Notes under the pieces: model-generated | The model's input: only the letters and a program-made list of their open reading frames with translations | What the model was told of the DNA's origin: nothing | Database searches by the model: none | Shown here: piece after piece, positions 21,840-32,325 of the stretch | How positions within the stretch are numbered: the stretch's first letter is position 1 | How the letters are laid out: every line of letters begins with the position of its first letter | Made by a program: the position numbers and the translations under genes | From: Cherax quadricarinatus | Lineage: Eukaryota > Arthropoda > Malacostraca > Decapoda > Parastacidae | DNA length: 64,000 bases | Direction: 5' to 3' | Assembly: GCF_038502225.1 (NCBI RefSeq) | Contig: NC_091311.1 | Coordinates: 28,204,230-28,268,229, forward strand

Positions 21840-22198
21840 AATTTTAGACAGCGAGTTCCAAATTTTTTAGCCATTCATTTGTATGGAGTTTTTGTACAGG
21901 TTGCGATGTACACCTGGAATGCCAGAGATAATTATTCCTTGTACTGCGTCCATGTGCTCTGTTACAGCTCTCCAGATAGAATTTAGGCTCTGGGTTAATT
22001 TTCGAATTTAGAGTCCTGTAGATATAGCGTGCACAGTGAAAAGTGTGAATAATTTGCATGTGAAGCCAGTTTTAAACTTTTGAATAAGGGATGTGTGTAT
22101 TGTTTGGAGTGTTGCGAGTAATTATTCTGAGAGCTGGTTTTTACTGAGTAATAAATGATTAAGGTGACTAGTTGTTGTTCCTCGTGCACAGAAACCAC
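21840..22198 (-). other. unassigned minus-strand open frames
   Basis: Two overlapping minus-strand frames (21844-22059 and 21995-22198) are open for 60-70 codons with Cys/Trp/His-containing sequence (for example RSTRNNYLWHSRC). They may be a broken transposon gene, but I do not recognise the family. Confidence 0.25.
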
Positions 22199-22219
22199 AG
22201 GTGAGGTATAGATAGTTTA

Positions 22220-22330
22220 CAGCAGGGGTCCCCAAACTCTTCAGCTCATCGACCCCTTCATGAAGTTTTATATTGTTCATCAACCCCTAAAAGTTTGTGT
22301 TATATGAAAATAATTTAATAGCACCTTAAC

Positions 22331-22363
<33 letters not shown>

Positions 22364-23205
22364 GAGGGTCAGAGATGGCCAGTAGTTTTAGTTAGCCAAG
22401 GAAATTTCCGACGTTGGAGTCACCGTCCAGCTGAAGTGACTCCCTGTGTCCTCGCAAAGTCAGGTTCTGAGTCACAAGGAATTTTATGCAGTGAAGAAGT
22501 TTCGTTAAGATATCACGCCACTTCTGCTTTTCCTCCTTAATCTGTGACTGAAGTTTTGCATCAGTAACTTCTCGATTTTCAGTTAAATTTCTTTCCACTG
22601 TGTGAAGCACTCCCGATGGTTCTTAGCATTTTCATGAACATTAATCCTTTCAGTTGCTTTCCACTGGTTGAATCCACTTTCCTTCTCCAATGAGGATTGA
22701 AAGTCTGAGGTCTGACGGGGAATAGAGACGACAACAGATACGAAATGCCAACTTTTTAGAAGGGAAATAAACCAACCAAGAGCCAGTCACTTCCTCACCA
22801 CGCACGTTTCCCAGTTTCCTCTTGAAACAAGTTTTGTTCATTGATTGGTTATTTGTTGGCAGGAAAGGCCCCACACTGTTCCGGAAATACTTCGAACCCA
22901 GCTTTCAAGACTCTTTGACACCGTCCAGTTCACTAGGTTCAGTGTTGTCAGGTTCAGTCTCGTCAGGTAATATCTCGTCAATAATCTCAACATCACCACC
23001 ACCACCAACGTTTTCCCCTCCTCTCATGTCCACTTTCTCTCTAGCTGCCTCACTTTTAATCTCGTCATACTCGGATTTATCTGACTTGACTTGCTCTTCG
23101 GCTTGTGACGCATTTGTACTTGAAACTCCAACTCCTTCGGTTTCTAACAAACCTGTAGCATGGAATGTGTCGAACAACTTGTACCAGGCTTTTCAAAGGG
23201 CATAA
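22220..23205 (-). pseudogene. hAT-type transposon relic encoding a TTF-finger/ZMYM1-like transposase N-terminus
   Basis: The left end has a hAT-like terminal sequence CAGGGGTCCCCAAACT at 22224. Reading the minus strand from 23205: an acidic N-terminal region (22905-23177), a stop near 22898, then a TTF-type zinc-finger segment (GSWLVYFPSKKLAFRICC ... GEGKWIQPVESN, 22650-22874), then in another frame the start of the hAT transposase body (KWRDILTKLLHCIKFLVTQN; LTLRGHRESL; 22392-22610). The frame then runs straight into the terminus, so the catalytic body is deleted. An (AAT)n run (22329-22361) lies near the end. I cannot see the opposite terminal repeat. Confidence 0.65.
22329..22361 (+). repeat. 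(AAT)n microsatellite
   Basis: About eleven AAT triplets lie within the hAT relic terminal region. Confidence 0.9.
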
Positions 23206-23728
23206 ATAATTGTTCGACTTCTTGGTATCCTCCAACTTTCATCTCTTCCGTCCTTCAGCTCCACTTTCCTTCTTCTCTGTGAAGAAATATTTTATGGTCT
23301 TCTTACACAATCCTCTGAAATATAGAAATGGCACTTTTAATAAAAACATTAAATTTCACAGATTTTGCACAAAATTCTAGAATACCTCCCTAGTTTGTGC
23401 AGAATGGAATCACTGCTGGTTAGCAATGAGCAGTGATGCCACTGTGAGGTATGTGGTAATGTAGCTCCCAGCACTGTATTTTTATCTAATGATTTATATA
23501 AGTGTTTTAACGATCTAACCATCCTAGTGCCTCTCACCCATGATAATCAAAGACAGATCATACATCTGAAGAAAATTTTTTTTTTTTCACTATCCGAGGA
23601 TGGCTTATCGGAGTTTAATAGAATCTGCTCATTGTCGCCTCCATCAAGTGTTGCTGTGCCATACCTTAGGTATGCCACTGTCGGGCTTGACGTCAAGAGG
23701 TGACGCTGGGAGTGACATCGGATGTGAT

Positions 23729-23870
23729 GCTGTGGTGTGACATCACGTCAAGGCGTGCCATCACATGTCAAGGCGTGACATCACATGTCAAGGCGTGACA
23801 TCACATGCCAAGGCGTGACATCACATGTCAAGACGTGACATCGCATGACATCAATGTGCGATGTCGCATG
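23729..23870 (+). repeat. 20-bp tandem repeat with CRE-like words
   Basis: Four to five near-identical 20-bp units (AAGGCGTGACATCACATGTC), then shorter TGACATC/TGACGTCA-like words to about 23930. I see no gene. Whether the words matter is unknown. Confidence 0.8.
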
Positions 23871-23939
23871 AGATCAGGGTGTGACATGATGTAGGATTGA
23901 CGTAGCGTGACGTCAGGGCGTGACGTTATGTTAAACATG

Positions 23940-26900
23940 ATATCATAGTAGCACAAACAATAGCAAACTGACTCCAGAATAGCTAGACAGTGCGGGGAAG
24001 GTATGTATATGTTTCCAGCAGCGAGCGCAGAAAGGGTTACAGACTGCTCAGGCTGCACTCAGGACACACGTATCTGATGACTGGCTGCGCTACTGGACAG
24101 AACATGCAGAGGGCAGTGCACACAGGAAAACACTAAAACTCACCTCAGGCTACAGTAGCTTGAGCACAATGGTACAAATCTGTATAAAGCTTCAGGTAAC
24201 GTAGCCATGATCCTTGGACATCAGGCTTGGACATCCATATGGTTTTGTGATCCGCATGACTTTGAGTGGTTTGGACACACTAATACACGGCTCTGGCCAG
24301 AAATTCACGAAAGGACAGCATAGGAGAGAGTAAATGAAAGTGGTGACAGAGATGCGAGCGCTGGGTCCAGCGGGTGCGGGTCAAGGCGAGATGTGGAGCC
24401 TCTGCACCCACCCACGTGGAACCTGGGGTGAAGCTCGACCACCTCAGTCAAGCTGAGACTGGCAGTTATGAGTTGCAGAGCTGAAGCAGCAGAGTACAGG
24501 TGATGCTGAATATGTGACTAAGAACAGCATGGGATGCTGAGAGAAACCCAGTTAACGCTGCAAAAGATTTCCCGAGGAAATTAAGCATGTTTGGGCATAA
24601 ATTCATGGATATACCTGTGACTGGATGCTGAGAGTTGCAGACACAGCATCAGGATAGCTTGTTGGTAGATGGATGCTGCCTATATAGGGCAATGAACATG
24701 TAACTTCCACATTCCTTCCTCTCTTTGAGCATAACACCACCGTCACTGAATATAGGATCCCACTGCTGCTGCCAGATATATAAAATTATTAAAAATATGT
24801 CCGGAGGGATAATAATAATAGTACAGCATTATGTGTGTGTTTGGTGGCCCCAGCCACGGCCGAAGACCTAGCTAAGAGGACTTGGGGAAAGCGCGTCTTG
24901 TTGCTAGGTAGTCTGGTGTAGTAGTGAGCAATGCAGGATAGTATAAACTCACGTAGACTAGACCGTAGAGTGTTGGCTGTGAAATACACCAGGGAGAGAA
25001 GAGTGAAGGCAGCCAATGCCAAGACTAAGGGGTTGAGGGGAAGGTGCTCACCAAAGGGTAGCTGTCGAGAGAAAGTGACGTGTGGACAAGGCTTTACATT
25101 CAGTGCAGGCCTAACAGAAAGTCCTAAGTGGGATTTTCAAATTATGGGTAAAAACCTCATTACAGTGTGTGTGTGTATGCAGGTATTTATGTATACAACA
25201 TTTATGCATGTATTCATATATGGATGCATAATGGTGCATGTGTACTCACATGTATATGCATACATGTGCATATATGTTGCCATCGCCACTGCTATCAACC
25301 ACAATCACCACCACCAGTAACACTGCCACCTTCACCACCACTATCACTGCCATCACTACCACCTTCATCACCATACAACCACTATCACCACCACTAGCAC
25401 TATCATGTGTCTGTATATATGTGAATCTATAACCAATAATAAATATAAGTTAATCACTCGGTGAAACCTAAATTGTGATGCCGGTCGAGAGAGGAATCTC
25501 CTGGAAACCAATTTTTGGAATGGCCTATATAAAAATTGAACAGAGATTACCTGCATAAATCAGTTGCTTTATGAACCTTCACCTAGTAATAGTTAACTAA
25601 GGTTTGAAATTTGAATCCATTTGGATAAGGCGTTCTCTGGTTATAAACGAAAACTTTAGAAGTTTTGAGGAAACTGTAGCTAACGGACGGACGGCTCTGG
25701 CATCATATCGTCCAGCAATAAGGGTTCAATCAACTCAGGAAATTTAAAAAAAATACAAAAATGCGAGTTTTCAATAATTTTCTAGTTTCTTTTTGCAGTT
25801 GTATTAGCTTTAAGTTCTCTACAATCCTATAAGAAAACAATATTTTGTGTTTTTAAACACAGTTCAATTCAATTAAAATTCCAGCGATTCAAATTGTGTA
25901 AAAAATATATTTATTGCAGTGACAAATTTGCCCATACACAAACTCAACTGAATGAGCATTATTCTAACTGTAAGATGCTTCAGCCACTGAACAATGAAGC
26001 TGTTCAAAAATTCTAGACATACATTTTGATAATGATTAAACGGGTATCAAAATTTTACACAATTTTACACATAAAATGATCAACTCATCACCTACCCACT
26101 TGAATTTCACTCTGAGTCGTTGACAAATTAAGAGACACCTTCCTGGAACGTTTGAAGTTATCGTGCTCAGGGCTTTGAAAATTATCTAAATCATTTAAAA
26201 TGCTGAGAACGGTGTCAATGACTTTGGAACTCAGTGTTCACACATAGGAGTATTTTATAAGATGATTTGTCAGATTTTTTTTTTTTTTTTAATATTTTTT
26301 TTATGCCAGTTATCAAGGAGGGGCTCCTATCACCGCCCTTATCTTCGAAAAGTTTTGTGTCATGCTTGCCTGAATTTACCACTTGCATGTCTGGGGTGCA
26401 AGCACACCGAGACCGTTTTACTTAACGACATTACATTAGTAATCAAAGACACATAGGCAGAACAAGTCGTTGTTAAAACGAAATTTGGCTCAGTGACAGC
26501 TTTATCGACTTGCTGAAACTACGTAAGTTGTATTACAAAATTTAAGGTGGAGTTTGGGTTAGTAGGAATAATTATTATTTTTATTCTTATTGTTGTTGGA
26601 CATGGAAATTAATCAGATTTGATCCATAGAAAGGGAGGGTAACAAATTCCTACTCCCACTCCCTCTATGGAACTCCCGCCCCCTCCCAGTGGAGAGAGTG
26701 GGAGTGATGGTGTGCGTGCCACAGCTCCTCATAAAGGTTTAGGTGACAGGTTACTGGAACAAGTTTGGTGCTCAGGAGGCAGCAAGTTGTGGGGGATGGT
26801 TGTGGGTAACAGTGACGGCAGGGGGTGATGATGATGGGGGAAAGAGGTAAGGAAGGGCTGTGGGTGATAGTGAAGGGAGGTGTGGTGATGGGGGGTGGGA

Positions 26901-27165
26901 CGTAAGGCAAAAGTGGTGTTGGAACAAGAGATAAGGACAGGGTTGTGGGTTAAAAGTACCAATAAGAGACATATGGTAATTAGCACTGCTGACCTTCCCA
27001 GCAAATTATAAATGTCAGCAATAAGGTGGGAAGAGGAGCAATTGGTGGAATGATGGGGTATAAAAGGTTGGTGAGGGAGAAAAGTTAGCATATGAGAGAT
27101 TTTTTTTTCAGTGTAAAAGTGATATTAGAAGTGGAGAGATAAAGACAGGTTAAAAGAGAGAGTAG
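23940..27165. other. gene-poor interval with short simple repeats
   Basis: It holds ATGTATAC-rich sequence near 25170-25280, a degenerate CAC/CAT triplet run (25285-25400), a T run (26273-26290) and a G/T-rich stretch (26690-27070). The frames at 24931-25320 and on the minus strand near 26700-27090 have low-complexity composition and no recognisable domain. Confidence 0.5.
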
Positions 27166-27227
27166 GAAGTGCAAAAGAGAACCACTATGAAAGTGGGTGA
27201 GACCTCATCAACAACTTTGACGAATAA

Positions 27228-27825
27228 GAACATAAGAAAGAAGGAACACTGCAACAGGCCTACTGACCCATGCGGAGCAGGTCTATGTCCTCCCCCCCGG
27301 ATCAGACCAATGACCCACCCCCCGGATTATCCCAATGACCCACCCAGTCTGGTCATCCCCACTCAAGGATGGAGCACTGTACCAGACCCAGCAGCACAAG
27401 CTAGTCAGGTCCAACTCACACCCACCCACACCCACTCATGTATTTATCTAACCTATTTTTAAAACTACACAACGTTTTAGCCTCAATAACTGTGCTCGGG
27501 AGCTTCTTCCACTCATCCACAACTCTATTACCAAACCAGTACTTTCCTATATCCATCCTGAATCTGAATTTTTCCAACTTGAAACCATTGCTGCGAGTCC
27601 TGTCTTGGCTGGAAATTTTCAGCACACTATTTACATCCCCTTTACTTATTCCTGTTTTCCATTTATACACCTCGATCATATCCCCATAATTCTACGCCTT
27701 TCAAGAGAGTGCAGATTCAGGGCCCTCAGTCTATCCTCATAGGGAAGATTTCTGAAACATGGGATCATCTTTGTCATCCTCCTTTGTACGTTTTCCAGAG
27801 CATTTATATCCATTCTGATTTAATT
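27228..27825 (-). mobile_element. LINE D, 5'-truncated copy on the minus strand
   Basis: The left end is AAGAACATAAGAAAG, the element 3' tail. Minus-strand 27416-27679 encodes the RT C-terminus (KISSQDRTRSNGFKLEKFR; YWFGNRVVDEWKKLP). It extends about 170 bp further 5' than the copy at 18471 (antisense of a segment ending near 27825). Confidence 0.82.
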
Positions 27826-27940
27826 CTAATTACTAAATCAAAAGAGAAGTGTTAAATGAATAAATGGAGATGCTGGGAAGATAGAGGGAATATTCTGAGG
27901 AATATAAAGTTTATTAAGAAAGCCAGACAGCTATTTCATT

Positions 27941-28481
27941 GTGCAAGACTGGTATACAATACCGACAAGATGAAAGTTAAGACACTTGTGCAACATCTGG
28001 TTATCTTTAATGTAGACGTTCTACAATAAAGATAACCAGATGCTGCACAAGTGTCTTAACTTTCATCTCGTCGGTATTGTATATCAGTCTTGCACAACTT
28101 GTCAGGCACTGCAACATCATGGTATCTTGATTCAGAGGACATCTACATGACTTTCTTCAAGACTTCTACAACTAGCCCATCAATTTGGGAAGGACCTACT
28201 TCCACTGGGGAATCCCGCCTACCAGTGACTATGCCTTCGTCTGCTACACGTCCCTTTCACTGACGCCTATATAAGCGCCAGTCTCCTTGCCTGTGCTTCA
28301 GAATCTCTACAACCACGGTGCTCTAAACACCACCTCCACGGCCGAGGGACTGATTACCTCATCTTTTGTATATAGTTCTTCGTTTTTCTTATTATGTCCA
28401 AGAATTTGTATTGATAAAGCCACTGGATGGCGAAACGTCTACAATAAAGATAACCAGATGTTGCACAAGTGTCTTATCTTT
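27941..28481 (+). mobile_element. complete fold-back non-autonomous element with hammerhead-like fold (Penelope/retrozyme type)
   Basis: A 541-bp insertion flanked by a perfect 13-bp direct repeat CAGCTATTTCATT (27928-27940 and 28482-28494). It opens with a 76-nt inverted arm (27941-28016) that pairs with 28020-28095 with four mismatches. The plus copy then runs from 28022 to a hammerhead-like fold at 28406-28444, after which the same 42-nt start repeats (28440-28481). The distance between equivalent points (28022 and 28440) is 418 bp, a unit bounded at the predicted cleavage site. A TATA-like CTATATAAGCG lies at about 28267. There is no coding capacity. It combines a pseudo-LTR partial tandem with a 5' inverted piece, as known for Penelope-like insertions. 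Confidence 0.8.
28406..28444 (+). ncRNA. hammerhead ribozyme-like fold H1 (partly decayed)
   Basis: Stem I is TTGTA (28406-28410) with TACAA (28440-28444). The core reads TTGATAA where CUGANGA is expected, so C3 and G8 are changed. An extra A (28418) precedes stem II, GCC/GGC with a 7-nt loop. Then GAA (28432-28434), a self-complementary ACGT in place of stem III, and C at 28439 as the cleavage nucleotide. The two core changes should abolish cleavage in this copy. Confidence 0.65.
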
Positions 28482-28494
28482 CAGCTATTTCATT

Positions 28495-30480
28495 ACCATT
28501 GTCAGTATCCAGGCAATGTAACCCGTGGAAACGAGAAAAATTATATGCAAACAAACATCTGAGCCTCATCTTTAACACTCCAGGACGTCAGAACTTCACT
28601 GCTGACAACAATTGAGATTAAGTTTAAATTTAAGTGTTCCTAAGTCCTAGTTCGTTCATCAATTCGAATGTTCCATTTTTTTTTATAGTAATTTGCACTT
28701 CAATCACTCATCTTTTATTATTCAAATTCTTTTAGGATTATTTTCAGCTTTCTAAATAAAATTTATATATTCATAAACATTTATAAGTCAGTGGCAATGA
28801 CTGCAGTGTTGTTGAGTGTTAAGACGAGCGTCAGTGTGTCTGGAGGGAAGTCGAGCTGCCACGCAGAAACAACATAGCAGAACATAATATATTATATATC
28901 ACCCCAACACTCTAGCAACAAAAATAACACCTGCTGTAAAATAATAACTACGACACTATTTTCTTACCGACGATTCTTTTCTCCCCCTTTTTTTCTTAAA
29001 TATAATTACAGCTCCAGCGCTGACATTTGGGTCTTAATTAAATAAATGCAGGTGGTTGCCTGTCATTATGTAGCAGACGTAGCACGGAACACAGGTATAA
29101 TCTCACCCAAAGTCTTCCTTCATACCTGCCATAAACCCCACTAATGAAGCCAGGGCTAAAATGAACTCCCGTTACCAACTTTTTATATCACTGGCGGAAA
29201 AAATATTTGAGTCATTCTTAAATGAAACAATTCTGGAGAACGACTGTGTTAGAGGTTATGTACGTGTGTGCGTTGGTTACTGCACTAGGCGTATTCTTCC
29301 TTTTAAAGGCCGGGAACTTATTTTAAGTTTCATATTTTTTCTATCTTTTATTATATTCTTGGTGAGAGCTAAGCGAGTAACAGTCATACATTGCCTTAGG
29401 GATGCCTATCAGAATTAAATTAATGGATTTAAAATTACTCCTCATATTTTACTGAATGATTCCTTGATGATGTATGTTTTAGTATCGAAATATAAATTTA
29501 TTTTTTATTAGATATTCCTTTTGCTTTTTGTAAACATTTATAAATGCGTCTTTATAACTTTCTCGCGCTTTGCGCTTACGTGTCAGTAACTGGAGGGTAT
29601 CAATTCTCTGTAGCTGACTGGTCCTTCCAACGATTAATTACTAGTGTGTGCTTTAGACATAGTCTAGAGTAATTATTATCTATTACCCAGTGAACCTGGG
29701 GGGACTTTGGACAGATTGTGTAGAGATGGGGCAAGTGAATAGAACTGAAGGGACTCCTAACACCCCCCTCCCATAAAAATGAAAGTGGTGGTCAGCTTCA
29801 ACTCAGGATCATAAGACAGAGTTCCTTGTAAAAGTTGGTCTTTCGACCCGGGAGCAGAGAGGACCGTGTTTCCCACAACACCACGGAAAAGTCAGTTAAC
29901 GCCAAGCTTTGGTCCAGGACGAAGTTGTACCAGAGGGTGTGAAGGGTAAAGTGGAAGTTCAGACAGGAGAGAGTTAATGTGAGAACGACGTTCTACTCTG
30001 TCCCTTAGCACCCTCCCTGCCTTTGTGACTACCCGATTCTCAGATTCCTATTTCACTTATCTGTAAAACTGCAGGAGCACGATTATAAACTCATTGTTGT
30101 TCAGTGTAATACATAGTAATACATGTAAAACACCACAGACACCAAAAAATAGCTTCAAGAAAATCACAATCATAGCTACATCAATATACAATATAAACTG
30201 GAATAAACTAACCAAACAAAATCCATTTTATAGCAGACAAAATACCAACTGCAACAAAATCATTATCACAAATGCCACACACTCACAACAGAACCACTTT
30301 CATAACGGTAAGATAATCACATGAACAATGGCATAACTACCACGAGAAAAAAATCACATTAATAACACCTCAACAATGTCAGTAACGGTTATTATCAGCG
30401 CTACATACTCTAACAACATTACATACATCAAAAATAATAGCATTATAACCACCAACAGTGCTTCACCATCACTACCATAA
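28495..30480. other. interval without recognised genes
   Basis: AT-rich. The open frame 29161-29418 has no recognised domain. From about 30060 to 30480 the sequence is an A/C-rich degenerate low-complexity stretch leading into (CAC)n. Confidence 0.5.
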
Positions 30481-30523
30481 CATCACCACCACCACCACCA
30501 CCACCACCACCACCACCACCACA
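30481..30523 (+). repeat. (CAC)n microsatellite
   Basis: Fourteen or so CAC triplets, with imperfect CAC/TAC triplets on both sides up to about 30610. Confidence 0.92.
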
Positions 30524-30764
30524 ACCATTACTACTACAACCACTGTTTTTTACTGCCTCTGTCGCTACCCCTACGACCACCACTATTTTCACCACCACTA
30601 TCACCGCCACTGTAAACCTACCTTGTAATTTCATATTTCCTATCACATGCCTGTGTGCCTAGGACGTCATCTGGCATTTACACTGAGCCTAGCTGAACCA
30701 TTAGCACGGCTCATCCCTTGAGTGTCTAACACTCGGGGGATCTCGTCAAGAGGATAAAAGGCGC

Positions 30765-31860
30765 ACGCATCAGGAACAAGAAATTCTGCAGCTTCGACAT
30801 CGCATCATTATTCACCAAGTTGCCTGTCACATAAGCTTTGTGGAAAAAATTACGGTGGTCTTAACCTCCAGATTCCTGCCAGACTCACTCTGTGGTATTG
30901 AGCTATCTATGAACTTTAATTACTTCTTTTTTTTTTTTTGGCTCTATATACAAGCAGTCACTTGGGATGGCCTATTAATAACTCACCAGTGAGCGCACCC
31001 ATGGAACACATGGAAGAGGTTAGGTTAGGTAATATTCGTCAGGAAACAGGACAAATGTTTCCTGATGCGGGTCTTAGTCACATCATAACCCGCCGCTGGA
31101 GCCTTTGGTCATCTGACCGAGGCCTTCCGTTGGCTTACTGGTCCACTCCTTCAAAAAAATAGGGGTTATATCTTAAAATTTGGAAGAGGAAAGGTGATAT
31201 TCTGGTCATTGTTTCAAAACATTTTTAAACCTTTAACCATCGTAGGATGATAAATTCAGTAGAAAATAATATTAAATTTATCAGTGATGAAAACGCTGAA
31301 CAGATGAATTATCTGCCATGCGGCGCAAGAACGAAGTTAAATATGATTTTAAGGTATACCACAAACCTACTAAAGAAATTATTTACTACTCTACCGATTT
31401 CACGACGACAACAGAGCAAAACGTGGTTTTAGGGGGCACACAGGATATGTTCGTCATCCACCTTTTTAGAAGAATAATTCGACTATGCTATCCACAATAC
31501 TTCACTGCTGACCGCGAGAGAAGAGTGAAAAACACATTACACAACTCTAGACAAGATTCCAACCCTGGCAGATACATAGTTCTAGCTATGGTTAAAAAAG
31601 AAGACAGCACTCAAAAAGTCACAAAGTCACCACTGACGGCGTCCACTTAATATTATGAGGAAACTGTGACAGGTTTGGCGTTGGTGGAACTTCTAGAGGA
31701 CTGAACACGAGGATCAGCGAACACAGTAGTGGTCAGTGCCTTGCCTGCCAGAGAGATGACACCAACAATGTCGACCCTATTTACTGCAACACAGAAAACC
31801 ATCTGACGAGCAGACAGATGGAACAGACATTGTTTAGATTCTGCTCAGATCGCCAACACT
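30765..31860 (+). pseudogene. Penelope-like element relic: RT pieces and GIY-YIG endonuclease
   Basis: Penelope-like elements encode RT plus a GIY-YIG nuclease. At 30770-30830 a frame reads NKKFCSFDIASLFTKLPVT, the conserved FDVxSLFTxVP block, then a stop. About 400 bp later, 31250-31317 and (frame-shifted) 31318-31650 give the RT thumb region: LP before RRKNEVKYDFKVYHKPTKE (VYxKPT motif), then RRIIRLCYPQYF and ERRVKNTL. Downstream, past a stop at 31650, another frame reads FGVGGTSRGLNTRISEHSSG, like a GIY-YIG half (YIGxTxRxLxxRxxEH). The central RT palm is missing and repeat X occupies 31020-31140. The copy is dead. Confidence 0.7.
31020..31140 (-). mobile_element. short repeat X, uninterrupted copy
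   Basis: This is the reverse complement of the two halves of the element around 21241-21650 (for example TTGGTCATCTGACCGAGGCC here, and the AGGAAACAGGACAAATGTTTC hairpin). It lies inside the Penelope-like relic and carries a TTAGGTTAGG word at its edge. Confidence 0.6.
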
Positions 31861-31935
31861 AACACATAACAATTACTACTGAATCTCGGCCTAATCTACC
31901 AAATTTTAAACTTCAAAAGTTTCCACTTGGTAACG

Positions 31936-31936
<1 letters not shown>

Positions 31937-32010
<74 letters not shown>
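31937..32010 (+). repeat. (TA)n microsatellite
   Basis: About 37 TA repeats; a further (TA)n run lies at 32290-32322, next to the Tigger element. Confidence 0.95.
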
Positions 32011-32012
<2 letters not shown>

Positions 32013-32250
32013 AACACTGATCTCTGGCTGAAGGAGACTCGAACCTACGAACCTTGGAACAAGGTACGCAGTGCTTTACAGGGGATGAGATGAAAAGCTG
32101 TAAGCCTTCTCCCTGAAAGCTGGCTGCCTTGGATCAAAGTCTAGCGCAAGCTGGACTCCAAGGTATTGGTCCAGTGTGGGTAGATTGGTAAAGCACTGCG
32201 TACCTTGTTCCAAGGTTCGTAGGTACGAGTCTCCTTCAGCCAGAGATCAA
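32011..32250. mobile_element. head-to-head pair of tRNA-like SINE ends
   Basis: About 65 bp at 32011-32077 and its reverse complement at about 32187-32253 form an inverted repeat around a 110-bp spacer. The right arm reads like a tRNA promoter: TTGGTAAAGCACTGCG (A-box-like) and GGTACGAGTCTCC (B box, one change from GGTTCGAGTCTCC; the left arm keeps the intact form on the minus strand). (TA)n runs lie near both sides. It may be a dimeric tRNA-derived SINE or two insertions. Confidence 0.65.
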
Positions 32251-32286
32251 TGTTTGTGTATATTTCGCCTGCTCTTGCGAATTCCT

Positions 32287-32322
<36 letters not shown>

Positions 32323-32325
<3 letters not shown>

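Noticed and set aside
24931..25320. Short secreted-looking protein with Cys, His and Thr repeats
   Set aside because: The second half is a translated GTATGTATAC/CAC low-complexity stretch, and the first half has no homolog I can recognise.
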